Shown here piece after piece: positions 24,444 to 33,517 of a DNA stretch of 50,590 bases. Origin of the DNA: Mediannikoviicoccus sp037890055 (GTDB lineage Bacteria > Bacillota > Clostridia > Tissierellales > Peptoniphilaceae); the NCBI GenBank assembly GCA_037890055.1, contig JBBKBD010000013.1. One strand, given 5' to 3'. A program made the translations under genes and the position numbers. Position 1 is the stretch's first letter. The number at the start of each line of letters is the position of its first letter. The notes below the pieces were generated by a model, which saw only the letters and a list, made by a program, of their open reading frames with translations, made no database searches and had not been told where the DNA came from.

Positions 24444-25142
24444 ATGTTAGACGTAAAAAGACTCACTAAGAAATACAATAAGGTTAAAGCCATAGATGAT
24501 GTATCTTTCTTTATACCCGATGGAAAAGTTGGAGTTATTATGGGACCAAATGGTTCTGGCAAGTCCACAACTATAAAATCCATCGCTGGTCTTTTAAGAT
24601 ACACTGGAGAAATAAGCATACAGGGATTTGACAACAGGAGCATTGAAGCAAAGAAAGTTTTTGGATATGTTCCAGAAATTCCAACAATGTTTCCGCTTTT
24701 AACCGTTAGAGAACATATAATATACACTTTAAAGGCATATGGCCTTCCAATTGACGAAGAAAAGATTGAGTACTTATTAAATACCTTTGAGCTGAAGGAC
24801 AAGGAAAATAAACTTGGGGACGAACTTTCAAAGGGGATGATGCAAAAGGTTTCAATTTGCTGTGCTCTTATTATAGAACCAAAAGTACTTATGCTTGACG
24901 AGCCTATGATTGGTCTTGATCCAAAGGCCATTAGAGAGCTTAAGAAGATGATATTAGAACTTAGGGACAAGGGAGTTACCATACTTATTTCGACTCATAT
25001 GCTTGAAATGGTGGAAGGGCTTTGGGACACCATAGTCATACTAAAAAATGGAAAAGTCATGGGACAGTTTGACAAGGACATGGTGGAAGGAAAGAACTTG
25101 GAAGAAATCTTCTTCAAAGTAACCGGTGATGAAGATGTATAG
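24444..25142 (+). CDS. ABC transporter ATP-binding protein
   Basis: This 232-residue ATPase has Walker A GPNGSGKST near 35-43, signature LSKGMMQKV near 128-136 (a variant of LSGGQ), Walker B VLMLDEPMIGLD near 148-159 and the switch His in STHML. It belongs to the ABC-2 exporter type. It overlaps the permease gene by up to 17 bases. The exported substrate is unknown. Confidence 0.92.
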   Translation: MLDVKRLTKKYNKVKAIDDVSFFIPDGKVGVIMGPNGSGKSTTIKSIAGLLRYTGEISIQGFDNRSIEAKKVFGYVPEIPTMFPLLTVREHIIYTLKAYGLPIDEEKIEYLLNTFELKDKENKLGDELSKGMMQKVSICCALIIEPKVLMLDEPMIGLDPKAIRELKKMILELRDKGVTILISTHMLEMVEGLWDTIVILKNGKVMGQFDKDMVEGKNLEEIFFKVTGDEDV

Positions 25143-26724
25143 TTCAAGTGTCTACTATATTAAGAGAAATTTAATTAATAGGGTAAAACAACTTAGATAT
25201 AAGCCGCTAAAAGTTATTGGGAAACTGCTTATACTACTTTACTTTATAAATCTTCCCTTTATTTTGCAACAAAATTTTAAGAGTATAAACTTTGACTCAC
25301 CAGAAGGCTATGTTGCGGTTTTTGCAGTTCTTATGATTTACTTTGGAATCCCTGGAACATTAAGTTATTTAAAGAGAAGGGGAATAATTTTTAAGCAGGA
25401 GAATGTAAACTTTGACTTTACAGCTCCCTTAACACCAAAGCAAATTCTTTTAAAGGGATTTACATTAAACGCCTTTTATGGATTGATATTACAACTTGCC
25501 ATGGCAGTTGGAGGCTACTTCGTGTTTCATTTGAAACTGTGGCAGGTACTTTTAATATTTGCGATACAACTTACGGTGTCACTGGCTTCAGACTTTGCCA
25601 TAGCTGTGATTATATATGCTTCAGAGGACTTAACTGAAAAGCATAAAAGTATTATTCGATATACTGTCTATGGGCTGTTGGTATTAGTTGCAGCCTATAT
25701 GATTGAAGTTGTAGTTAGAGGTACAGGACCAGTAAGTGGAAGAATTTTAAAAATGTTAAACTCAGACCCACTTATGTTTGTGCCAATATATGGATTTGAA
25801 ATTGGTGTTATTTCATTAATTATTAAGGGATACACTCTACCAAGGCTTGTGGCAACAATTTTAAGTTTTGTAACTACAATTATCCTGGTAATTTTGGCAA
25901 AAAAATGTACCTCCACTGGAGAGTACTATGAAGATGCCATAAAATTTTCAGAAGATTATAGAATTGCCGTTAAAAAGAATAAAGAAACTGGAAAATCCCA
26001 TAGGGTTGGAAAGAAACAAAAGGTTTTGGAAAATGCTAAGTTCACCATTAAGGGAAACTACGCAAAGGCAATTTTTGAAAAGCGGGTTAATGAATATAAA
26101 AAACTTCCTCTACTGGATAAAATAAAACTTCCAGGTTTTGCAGTTTTAGCTTCCTTATTTTTTGTGTTTATATTTGGAGACGAAGAGTTTGGAAAAAATG
26201 GATTTTCTGCAGTAATAGGAGCCATTTCTATATATATAAATCTAATATCATTTAGATTTTTATCCATGGACGGGGAATATAATCACTATTCATTTTATTT
26301 AATTCCAGACACCATGGGTAAAAAAGTATTTTACTCAGGCCTTTTAGGAAATATAAAAACTTTAGTTGTTTCAATAGGTCTATTCCTTCCATTTTTTATA
26401 ATAACTGGACAGGGACCACTAAGGATAGTTGGCGCGGTGCTAATGTTTAATTCCATCTCACTTATTTTCAACTACTTAGGCAAGGGGATAATTAAAGTTT
26501 TAGAATCTCGCCTTGGAAGAACTTTTGGAATGTTTGCATTTATAATAATTGGAATAATCCTTTCAGGAATCAGCCTAGGAATAGGAACAGTGGCAGAAGT
26601 ATTTTCAAATGTAGAAGATTCTGGATTTTTTGTTACAGCTGCAATTGCCATACTGATTTCAATAATTTTACTTTTTATAAATGGAAAACTCTACAAGCAC
26701 ATGGAGTTTATTACAGAAGAATAA
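25126..26724 (+). CDS. ABC-2-type exporter permease
   Basis: The frame opens at GTG 25126, with ATG codons at 25129 and 25135; all lie inside the ATPase gene and none has a strong ribosome site, so translation is probably coupled. The 532-residue protein has about 12 hydrophobic segments in two sets separated by a basic cytoplasmic stretch near residues 260-320 (KKNKETGKSHRVGKKQK). It looks like the putative ABC exporter family with an unusually large permease. No accessory gene follows. Confidence 0.8.
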   Translation: MMKMYSSSVYYIKRNLINRVKQLRYKPLKVIGKLLILLYFINLPFILQQNFKSINFDSPEGYVAVFAVLMIYFGIPGTLSYLKRRGIIFKQENVNFDFTAPLTPKQILLKGFTLNAFYGLILQLAMAVGGYFVFHLKLWQVLLIFAIQLTVSLASDFAIAVIIYASEDLTEKHKSIIRYTVYGLLVLVAAYMIEVVVRGTGPVSGRILKMLNSDPLMFVPIYGFEIGVISLIIKGYTLPRLVATILSFVTTIILVILAKKCTSTGEYYEDAIKFSEDYRIAVKKNKETGKSHRVGKKQKVLENAKFTIKGNYAKAIFEKRVNEYKKLPLLDKIKLPGFAVLASLFFVFIFGDEEFGKNGFSAVIGAISIYINLISFRFLSMDGEYNHYSFYLIPDTMGKKVFYSGLLGNIKTLVVSIGLFLPFFIITGQGPLRIVGAVLMFNSISLIFNYLGKGIIKVLESRLGRTFGMFAFIIIGIILSGISLGIGTVAEVFSNVEDSGFFVTAAIAILISIILLFINGKLYKHMEFITEE

Positions 26725-26726
26725 TA

Positions 26727-26759
26727 AAAACTGTTGGAGTGATATGCCCCAACAGTTTT
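26727..26759 (+). terminator. Bidirectional terminator
   Basis: AAAACTGTTGG (26727-26737) and CCAACAGTTTT (26749-26759) form a perfect 11-bp stem between the convergent exporter and PTS genes. A T-run follows on the plus strand. Confidence 0.85.
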
Positions 26760-26765
26760 TTATTG

Positions 26766-28670
26766 CTATTTAATATTTTTCTTTAATACGCCAAGTAATA
26801 TTGTGGAAATTGCAGTACCAACTATAAGAGCCAGTAGATACATAAGTGGGTTTCCAATTACTGGAACTACAAATATTCCACCATGTGGAGCCATTAGAGT
26901 ACAGTTGAATAACATTGACAATGCTCCCGCAACTCCAGAGCCGATTATACATGAAGGAAGTACCCTTGCTGGGTCTTGTGCTGCAAATGGAATTGCACCT
27001 TCAGTTATAAATGAAAGGCCCATTATAATATTTGCCGGTGCTGACTTTCTTTGTGTTTCTGTAAATTTGTTTTTAAAGATTAGTGATGCCAGTGCTATTG
27101 CAATTGGAGGCACCATTCCACCAATCATAACCGCCGCCATGATATTGTAGTTTCCTGCAGCTATTGATGCAGTACCAAATACATAGGAAGCCTTGTTGAA
27201 AGGTCCACCCATATCCACAGCCATCATACCTGCCACTATAAAACCAAGTACGAGGCTACTTGTTCCTTGAAGGCTAGACAACCATGTGTTTAGTCCCACA
27301 TTTATCTTTCCAACCACAGGCTCAATGGCAAGTGTCATTACAAGTCCTGTAAATAAAACACCGAACACAGGATAGATTAAAATAGTTCTAATTCCGTCTA
27401 GGTTCTTAGGAAGTGGATTTGTTATCTTCATTAAACCATTTACAATATAGCCTGCTAGAAAACCTGCAGCTAGTGCTCCCAAGAATCCAGAAGTTCCAGC
27501 AGCTGCTATGGCACCACCGACAAAACCTGCCACAAGGCCCGGTCTATCGGCAATACTCATGGCAATAAAGCCAGCAAGTACCGGAAGCATAAATGAGAAT
27601 GATAGTCCACCAATGGTCTTGAGTGTCTTTGCAGTTTCAGTTATTGTACCAAGATTTGATCTTTGTTCTACTGTAAGAGCGCCAAGGTCAACGGACAAAC
27701 TGTCAACTAAGAATGAAAGGGCAATTAAAATCCCTCCACCAACTACAAATGGAAGCATATGGGATACACCATTCATCAAATGTCTATATATCTTATGTCC
27801 TATACTTTCATTTTCAACTTTGTTTTCCTTTACAGAACTTCCGCCCTTTGCCTTATAGATTGGTGCATTTTCTGAAAGCACTCTTTCAATTAACACATCT
27901 GGTTTTGAAATACCGTCAGAAACTTGAGTTTCAATAACCTTTTTGCCAGCGAATCTATCCATTTGCACATTGGTGTCAGATGCAATTATTACACCATCTG
28001 CATTTGCAATGTCTTCTTCAGTTAAAACATTTTTTGCACCACCGGAGCCCCTTGTTTCAACTTTGATATTGTATCCCAGTTCCTTTGCCTTCTTTTCAAG
28101 GGCTTCTGCCGCCATATAGGTGTGGGCAATACCTGTAGGACAACCTGTAACTGCAACAATGTTTTTAGTTTCCTTTGGAACTTCTTGAGATAAAGGAGCT
28201 TCTTCTTCAAACTTTTCCTTTTCCGCATTGTCGATTATTTCTAAAAATTCTTCCTTGCTCTTTGCCTTTACAAGAGAGCTTATAAAGTTTTCATCCATAA
28301 GCATTTTTGAAAGCCTTGCAAGAATTTGTAGATGCAAATTTGAATCACTGTCTGGTGCTGCAATTAAAAATAATAAATTTACAGGATTTCCGTCCAATGA
28401 ATTAAACTCTACGCCATCAGGAATTGTAATTGCTGCAAGGCCTGGTTCTTTTACTGCCTTAGACTTACCATGGGGAATGGCAACACCTTCGCCAACTCCT
28501 GTGGAGCCCTGTTCTTCACGATGATAAACTTGTTTTTTAAACTCTTCTAGGTCTTCAATATTGTTTAAATTATTCATAAGATCTACAGCAGTATCAATGG
28601 CCTCATTCTTGCTATTTAAACTTTCGCCAATGGAAATGCTATCTTTTGTTAGTAAGTCGGTAATCTTCAT
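26766..28670 (-). CDS. fruA: PTS fructose transporter subunit EIIABC
   Basis: This 634-residue protein starts at ATG 28670 behind GGAGGG. EIIA covers 1-150 with the phosphorylated His67 in IPHGKS. EIIB covers about 168-265 with Cys177 in VTGCPTGIAHTYMAA. EIIC starts near 290 (KIYRHLMNGVSHMLPFV) and fills the rest with about 8-9 membrane segments, including GGPFNKASYVFG. It takes up fructose and phosphorylates it to fructose 1-phosphate. It is the last gene of the operon after fruK and a truncated paralogue. Confidence 0.95.
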   Translation of the reverse strand: MKITDLLTKDSISIGESLNSKNEAIDTAVDLMNNLNNIEDLEEFKKQVYHREEQGSTGVGEGVAIPHGKSKAVKEPGLAAITIPDGVEFNSLDGNPVNLLFLIAAPDSDSNLHLQILARLSKMLMDENFISSLVKAKSKEEFLEIIDNAEKEKFEEEAPLSQEVPKETKNIVAVTGCPTGIAHTYMAAEALEKKAKELGYNIKVETRGSGGAKNVLTEEDIANADGVIIASDTNVQMDRFAGKKVIETQVSDGISKPDVLIERVLSENAPIYKAKGGSSVKENKVENESIGHKIYRHLMNGVSHMLPFVVGGGILIALSFLVDSLSVDLGALTVEQRSNLGTITETAKTLKTIGGLSFSFMLPVLAGFIAMSIADRPGLVAGFVGGAIAAAGTSGFLGALAAGFLAGYIVNGLMKITNPLPKNLDGIRTILIYPVFGVLFTGLVMTLAIEPVVGKINVGLNTWLSSLQGTSSLVLGFIVAGMMAVDMGGPFNKASYVFGTASIAAGNYNIMAAVMIGGMVPPIAIALASLIFKNKFTETQRKSAPANIIMGLSFITEGAIPFAAQDPARVLPSCIIGSGVAGALSMLFNCTLMAPHGGIFVVPVIGNPLMYLLALIVGTAISTILLGVLKKNIK

Positions 28671-28724
28671 ATCAGCCCTCCATATACCATTATGATGATA
28701 AGGTTTTCAAACCTAATAAATTAC

Positions 28725-28748
28725 AAGCACTACCTTAAGATAGTGCTA
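28725..28748 (-). terminator. Hairpin between the truncated EIIAB gene and fruA
   Basis: AGCACTA and TAGTGCT pair around an 8-base loop, 95 bases of gap in all. On the minus strand the following sequence is only moderately T-rich, so this may attenuate rather than stop transcription into fruA. Confidence 0.4.
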
Positions 28749-28765
28749 TTGTATTTTTGTTTTAT

Positions 28766-29671
28766 TTATTTTTTTAAAAGCTCTTTAAGATGTCTATATA
28801 TCCAGTTGCCGCTTTTTTCATTTTCTTCTTCATTAGGAACTTTTCCGTCAAATACAGGAGTTTCTTCTGAAATAGCTTCTTTAAGAAGGCGAGTTGGATT
28901 TGTAATAGCATCTGCAACCTTTGTTAATACGAGTCTCTTTCCTTTAAATCTTTCCATAGGAACTTTTGTGTCCGATGCAACAATTACACTAAATGCCTTT
29001 TCAATATCTTCATTAGTAAGTTCGTTTCTTGAATTACTTCTACCTCTAGTTTCAACTTTGATATTGTATCCAAGTTCCTTAGCCTTTTGTTCCAGTGCAT
29101 CCGCTGCCATATAAGTGTGAACAATACCTGTAGGACAACCTGTAACGGCAACTATATTCTTTGCTCCAGAAATATCTTCTTTCTTTTCTTTCTTGAAGCC
29201 TTCATCTTTGAATTTTTCCTTTTCAGTTCTGTCGATTATATTTAAAAATTCTTCCTTATCCTTTGCTAGAACTAATTCATCTATAAAACTTTGGTCCATA
29301 AGCATTGTAGAAAGTCTTGAAAGAATCTTAAGATGTATATTTGTATCATCTTCGTGGTCTGCAATTAGAAATAATAACTTAACTGGTTCGCCGTTTAGAG
29401 AATTAAAGTCAAGTCCATTTGGAATAGTTATTGCAGAAAGACCCGGCCTAATAACTGCGTCTGACTTTCCATGGGGAATGGCAACGCCTTTACCAACTCC
29501 TGTTGAAGAGATATCTTCTCTAATAAGAACTTGTTTCTTAAATTCGTCCACGTCTGATAAGTTATTAAGGTTTTTCATTAGGTCGATAGCTTTGTCGATG
29601 GCTTCGTTTTTGTTTTCAAAACTCTCTCCAATAAGAATACTATCTTTTGTTAGTAAGTCAGTAATTTTCAT
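28766..29671 (-). CDS. Truncated PTS fructose EIIAB protein (no EIIC)
   Basis: The chosen start is ATG 29671, seven bases after GGAGG, giving 301 residues; an upstream ATG at 29677 is too close to the ribosome site. It is colinear with the EIIA and EIIB parts of the adjacent fruA product: His67 in IPHGKS and Cys179 in VTGCPTGIVHTYMAA are both kept. It stops at WIYRHLKELLKK, exactly where the paralogue's EIIC begins (KIYRHLMNG). Both active residues survive and the frame is clean, so it may be a working soluble phosphocarrier pair, arisen by tandem duplication and loss of the membrane domain. Confidence 0.85.
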   Translation of the reverse strand: MKITDLLTKDSILIGESFENKNEAIDKAIDLMKNLNNLSDVDEFKKQVLIREDISSTGVGKGVAIPHGKSDAVIRPGLSAITIPNGLDFNSLNGEPVKLLFLIADHEDDTNIHLKILSRLSTMLMDQSFIDELVLAKDKEEFLNIIDRTEKEKFKDEGFKKEKKEDISGAKNIVAVTGCPTGIVHTYMAADALEQKAKELGYNIKVETRGRSNSRNELTNEDIEKAFSVIVASDTKVPMERFKGKRLVLTKVADAITNPTRLLKEAISEETPVFDGKVPNEEENEKSGNWIYRHLKELLKK

Positions 29672-29673
29672 AA

Positions 29674-30597
29674 TCATTCCTCCAATGCATTAATAGTTAT
29701 ATTTTTAATAAGTTTCAAAACGTCATCACTTGTGGCAAGTTCTTCAGAAAATGCCGATGCAGCACCACATGCAAGGCCATACTTCAAAGCTTCTTCAAAA
29801 GAATTTTTCTTTATATATCCATATAAAAAGCCTGCCACCATGGAGTCGCCGGCGCCTACGGAGTTAACAAGTTCTCCCTTGGGAGAGTTGCCACAGTAAA
29901 CTCTATTCCCTTCAGTAACTAGTATAGCACCCTTTTCGCCCAGTGACACTAAAACATTTCTTGCACCAAGCTTTTGTAACTCTCTTGCATAGTAGATGAC
30001 ATCAGCTTGAGAATTAATTTTTACATTAAAAACTGAACCTAATTCCTCTTCATTAGGTTTAATCAAAAAAGGTTTATAGGACAGGGATTTTTTTAGCTGT
30101 TCCTTTTCGGCGTCAACTACAACTTCCACATCTTTGCTATTTACAAGCTTCATAATTTCAAGATAAAAATCAGAAGGCATGGATGGAGGGATTTTACCTG
30201 CCAATACTAAGTAGTCACCATCGTTTAAATTTTTAATCTGATTAAGTAATTTGTTTTTTGTCTCTTCACATATGCTAGGTCCCTGTGCGTTAATTGCAGT
30301 TTCACTATCGGAACGGACCTTTACATTTATTCTTGTCAGAGCATCTTCTTGAAAGATTAAATCTTCATGAATATTTTTTTGTTTTAAAAGCAGGGCCAAG
30401 TGCTCTCCCGTAAAGCCTCCCACAATTCCAAGGGCCGTGTTTTCAAGTCCCAAATTGCTTAAGACCTGACTTACATTTATGCCTTTGCCACCGGGAAGAA
30501 ACTTTTCGCCATGGCTTCTGTTTATAATTGACGCTTCAAAATTTTCTACATCCACAATGTAGTCTAAGGAGGGATTTAGAGTAACTGTTTTAATCAT
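29674..30597 (-). CDS. fruK: 1-phosphofructokinase
   Basis: This 307-residue PfkB-family kinase starts at ATG 30597 behind AAGGAG. N-terminal TLNPSLDYIVDV and GGKGINVSQVLSNLG are the sugar-binding signatures, and SVGAGDSMVAGF near 246-257 is the anion-hole motif with catalytic Asp. It phosphorylates fructose 1-phosphate to the 1,6-bisphosphate. A related tagatose-6-phosphate kinase is the alternative, but the PTS fructose neighbours decide. Its end overlaps the next frame by a few bases. No DeoR-type fruR gene lies in the operon. Confidence 0.92.
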   Translation of the reverse strand: MIKTVTLNPSLDYIVDVENFEASIINRSHGEKFLPGGKGINVSQVLSNLGLENTALGIVGGFTGEHLALLLKQKNIHEDLIFQEDALTRINVKVRSDSETAINAQGPSICEETKNKLLNQIKNLNDGDYLVLAGKIPPSMPSDFYLEIMKLVNSKDVEVVVDAEKEQLKKSLSYKPFLIKPNEEELGSVFNVKINSQADVIYYARELQKLGARNVLVSLGEKGAILVTEGNRVYCGNSPKGELVNSVGAGDSMVAGFLYGYIKKNSFEEALKYGLACGAASAFSEELATSDDVLKLIKNITINALEE

Positions 30598-30671
30598 TTT
30601 ATCTCCTTATAATATTATTTACTATTTTATATAAACTTACCCTGTTTCGCTTGTTTCAAACTTCCTAGATG

Positions 30672-30685
30672 ATTTACTGGTAAAT
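30672..30685 (+). promoter_or_regulatory. Palindrome in the fruK-argS divergent region
   Basis: ATTTACTGGTAAAT is a 14-bp palindrome with a 2-base centre, 75 bases before fruK. It may be an operator for the fructose operon. The regulator is not encoded nearby. Confidence 0.3.
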
Positions 30686-30765
30686 ACTTAATCAATATTC
30701 AAACTTGTGATAAAATATGATACATAAACATCTTGTTAACTAGAAGTCATAAGAGGGAGAAGACA

Positions 30766-32475
30766 ATGATAGATTTTAAAAATGAAATTGCTAACATATT
30801 AAGTGAAAAGATAAGTGAAATTTCAAAAGACGAAATATTTCAAAATATCGAAGTACCACCAAGCTATGAAATGGGAGATTTTGCTTTTCCAACTTTTCAA
30901 TTAGCTAAGGTATTTAGAAAAAACCCAGCTGTAATAGCAACAGAATTAAAAGACTCAATAGATTCAGATATGTTTGAAAAAATTGAAACAAAGGGAGCGT
31001 ACTTAAACTTCTTTATAAATAAAGAAAAATTATCAGAGACAATTATGAAAGAGTCCATTGAAAAGAAAGAGGAATTTGGTCGTGTAGACATTGGAAACGG
31101 TAGAAATGTAATAGTTGAATACTCTTCACCAAATATTGCAAAGCCATTCCACATTGGCCACATTAGAACTACAATTATTGGTGACTCTTTAAAAAGAATT
31201 TTTTCATTCCTTGGATATAATGCAATTGCATACAACCACCTTGGGGACTATGGAACTCAATTTGGTATGCTTATAGTTGCAATAAAAAAATGGGGAAACC
31301 TAAAGGAAATTGAAAATAATCCTATTCCAGAGTTACTTAAGTTATATGTAAAAATAAATGAAGCTATTGAAAATGACGAAAAGCTTCACAGAGAGTGTAG
31401 AGATGCCTTTGTGGATCTTGAAAACAAAGACCCTGAAGCAGTTAAAATGTGGGAGTGGATTAGAAATATTTCACTGGAAGAGTTCAAAAGGGTTTATAAG
31501 ATGTTAGATATTGAATTTGACTCTTACAAAGGCGAACACTATTACTCAGACAAGATGGACGAACAAGTTAAAAGGATGGAAGAACAGGGAATCCTTGTGG
31601 ACTCTCAAGGTGCAAAGATAGTTGACCTTGAAAAGTATGACCTACCACCTGCACTTATAATAAAATCTGACGGCTCCACCATCTACATCACAAGGGATGT
31701 GGCGGCGGCAAAGTATCGTCATGATAATTACAAACCATACAAAAATATATACGTTGTAGCTTCACAACAAAATCTACATTTCCAACAACTTAAATATGTG
31801 CTAAAGGAAATGGGATATGATTGGTATGACGAAGTTACCCATGTTCCTTTTGGAATGGTATCTCTAGAAGACGGAACCCTTTCAACAAGAAAAGGTAGAG
31901 TTGTATACCTTGAAGATGTATTAAATCGTGCTGTTGATAAAGTTGATGACATACTTACAGAAAGAGAAGAAGAAAAGGGTATAAAGATAGAAGACAAGGA
32001 AGAACTTGCAAAAGAGATTGGAATAGGCGCAGTTAAATTCCAAGAACTTTTCAACCAAAGAATAAAGGACTATGTATTCTCATGGGACAAGACCTTGTCA
32101 TTTGAAGGAGAAACCGGACCATATGTACAATACGTGCATGCAAGAATCTGTTCACTTCTTAAAAAAGGTGACTTCAATTTAGATATGGAATTTGATCCGG
32201 CACTTCTAAAGACAGAAGAAGAAATAAATGTGCTTAGAGTGTTATATAACTTCAAAGACACTGTAATAGATGCCCATGAAAAGATGGAACCATTCTTCGT
32301 AACAAGATATGTGGTAGAACTTGCCAAGGAGTTCAATAAATTCTATAATAGAGTTCCAATTCTTGACGAAGACGAAAAGTTAAAGAATACAAGACTATTA
32401 CTTTGCTATACAGTTAAGAATGTAATAAAGAAGGGGCTTTATCTACTTGGAATAAAAGCACCAGAAAAGATGTAG
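30766..32475 (+). CDS. argS: Arginyl-tRNA synthetase
   Basis: The chosen start is ATG 30766 behind AGAGGGAGA, giving 569 residues; the open frame begins 11 codons earlier without a ribosome site. The N-terminal Arg-tRNA-synthetase domain comes first, then the class I HIGH motif in KPFHIGHIRTT near 125-135, the STRKGRVVYLED segment in place of KMSKS (about 376-387), and the C-terminal DALR anticodon-binding domain (about 450-569) ending GIKAPEKM. It charges tRNA-Arg. Confidence 0.97.
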   Translation: MIDFKNEIANILSEKISEISKDEIFQNIEVPPSYEMGDFAFPTFQLAKVFRKNPAVIATELKDSIDSDMFEKIETKGAYLNFFINKEKLSETIMKESIEKKEEFGRVDIGNGRNVIVEYSSPNIAKPFHIGHIRTTIIGDSLKRIFSFLGYNAIAYNHLGDYGTQFGMLIVAIKKWGNLKEIENNPIPELLKLYVKINEAIENDEKLHRECRDAFVDLENKDPEAVKMWEWIRNISLEEFKRVYKMLDIEFDSYKGEHYYSDKMDEQVKRMEEQGILVDSQGAKIVDLEKYDLPPALIIKSDGSTIYITRDVAAAKYRHDNYKPYKNIYVVASQQNLHFQQLKYVLKEMGYDWYDEVTHVPFGMVSLEDGTLSTRKGRVVYLEDVLNRAVDKVDDILTEREEEKGIKIEDKEELAKEIGIGAVKFQELFNQRIKDYVFSWDKTLSFEGETGPYVQYVHARICSLLKKGDFNLDMEFDPALLKTEEEINVLRVLYNFKDTVIDAHEKMEPFFVTRYVVELAKEFNKFYNRVPILDEDEKLKNTRLLLCYTVKNVIKKGLYLLGIKAPEKM

Positions 32476-32483
32476 TTTATTAG

Positions 32484-32573
32484 AATTGAGAATCACGCCT
32501 TCATGTTATTAAGGGGAAAATTTTTGTAAAGCAAAAATTGAAGTCGAAGAATCTCATTTCAATTTAATAAAAT
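32484..32573 (+). other. Nested inverted repeats between argS and mntP
   Basis: AATTGAGA near 32484 can pair with TCTCATTTCAATT at its far end, CTTCA with TGAAG inside, and AATTTTTG with CAAAAATT at the centre. This gives an imperfect long hairpin directly after argS. It may be a terminator-like or small mobile hairpin. It does not match the yybP-ykoY class. Confidence 0.3.
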
Positions 32574-32582
32574 TTTATAAAG

Positions 32583-32603
32583 AGCCCACCATTGTGGGCT
32601 TTT
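32583..32603 (+). terminator. Terminator before mntP
   Basis: AGCCCAC, a CATT loop and GTGGGCT form a perfect 7-bp stem followed by TTTTG, only 20 bases upstream of the mntP start. It could end argS transcription or attenuate mntP. Confidence 0.6.
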
Positions 32604-32623
32604 GAATTTGGTTAGGAGATAAT

Positions 32624-33229
32624 ATGACAGCATTAGCTATGTCCACATTAGATATGCTACTTTTAGGGGTGGGTGTATCCGCCGATGCCTTTGCAGTTGC
32701 CATGTGCAAGGGACTTTGTCTAAGTCGATTCGACAGGGGATATGCCACAAAGATAGCAGTTCTATTTGGATTTTTTCAAGGTATGATGACCTTTTTAGGT
32801 TACTTTATAGGATATAGATTTATAGGGTTGATAATGAACATTGACCACTGGATGGCATTTACACTCCTATTCTTTATAGGAGGCAAAATGGTTTATGAAG
32901 CCATTACCGAAGAAAAAGACGAAGATTATATATGCCCACTTGATATGAAATTTGATATAAAAGAAATGCTTGTACTTTCGGTTGCAACAAGTATTGACGC
33001 TTTAGCAGTAGGCCTTTCCCTACTTGCATTTAATGTAAATATATTAAAACCTTCTGGAATAATAGTACTGACTACATTTGCTTTTTCATTTGTGGCAGTA
33101 TATTTAGGATTTAAATTTGGAGACAAATTCAAAAAGAGCTCAGAAGTTTTAGGTGGAAGTATATTGATTCTTATAGGACTTAAAATATTGTTAGAACATC
33201 TTTTAGATCATGGATTTTTAAGTCGCTAG
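32624..33229 (+). CDS. mntP: Manganese efflux pump MntP
   Basis: This 201-residue protein starts behind AGGAG. It has six membrane segments in two repeats, each with the MntP acidic motif: GVSADAFAVAMCKGL near 16-30 and SIDALAVGLSLLAF near 122-135. It exports Mn2+. Unlike many mntP genes, I see no yybP-ykoY riboswitch in its leader, although one sits upstream of the P-type ATPase in this window. Confidence 0.92.
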   Translation: MTALAMSTLDMLLLGVGVSADAFAVAMCKGLCLSRFDRGYATKIAVLFGFFQGMMTFLGYFIGYRFIGLIMNIDHWMAFTLLFFIGGKMVYEAITEEKDEDYICPLDMKFDIKEMLVLSVATSIDALAVGLSLLAFNVNILKPSGIIVLTTFAFSFVAVYLGFKFGDKFKKSSEVLGGSILILIGLKILLEHLLDHGFLSR

Positions 33230-33249
33230 AATTAAAAGTAATAAATATT

Positions 33250-33305
33250 AGAGTAATGAAGAGAATACGAAGTTTTAAATTTATTCTTTTCATTACTCTT
33301 TTTTA
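33250..33305 (+). terminator. Long-stem terminator of mntP
   Basis: AGAGTAATGAAGAGAATA (33250-33267) pairs with TATTCTTTTCATTACTCT (33282-33299), 18 bp with one G-U, followed by TTTTTTA. Confidence 0.8.
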
Positions 33306-33307
33306 TA

Positions 33308-33350
33308 TTGAAAAAAAATTCTAGGCTTGTATATACTCAACATATACAAG
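33308..33350 (+). promoter_or_regulatory. Antitoxin promoter with overlapping palindromic operator
   Basis: TTGAAA (33308-33313), an 18-base spacer and TATACT (33332-33337) form the promoter. CTTGTATAT (33326-33334) and ATATACAAG (33342-33350) are a perfect 9-N7-9 inverted repeat that covers the -10 and runs into the ribosome site. MazE-type antitoxins autoregulate through such TATA-rich palindromes. Confidence 0.6.
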
Positions 33351-33361
33351 GAGTGATAAAA

Positions 33362-33517
33362 ATGACAATAAAAATTCAAAAATGGGGTAATAGCCAAGGC
33401 ATAAGAATACCAAAAGTCATTCTTGACGAACTTAATATTAGCGAAAAAGACGAGTTAAAAATAAAAGTAGAGCACAATAAAATATTAATAGAAAATATAG
33501 GGCAAAGAAAAAAATAG
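33362..33517 (+). CDS. MazE/AbrB-like antitoxin, truncated
   Basis: The chosen start is ATG 33362 behind AAGGAGTG. The 51-residue product is the swapped-hairpin AbrB/MazE DNA-binding domain: IKIQKWGNSQGIRIPKVILDELNI is the classic segment. Full MazE proteins are about 80 residues. Here a TAG ends the frame, but one frame over the sequence continues KDFFNGFDGYYKS (from about 33520), close to the LF-GY-G-YK tail by which MazE binds MazF. So the gene has been shortened by a frameshift. No MazF toxin gene follows. The DNA-binding part could still repress its own promoter. Confidence 0.75.
   Translation: MTIKIQKWGNSQGIRIPKVILDELNISEKDELKIKVEHNKILIENIGQRKK

Noticed and set aside
24263..24982. 239-codon open frame on the minus strand
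   Set aside because: It lies across the metallophosphoesterase and ABC ATPase genes, is Ser/Ile/Phe-rich without motifs, and has no ribosome site. It is an antisense shadow.
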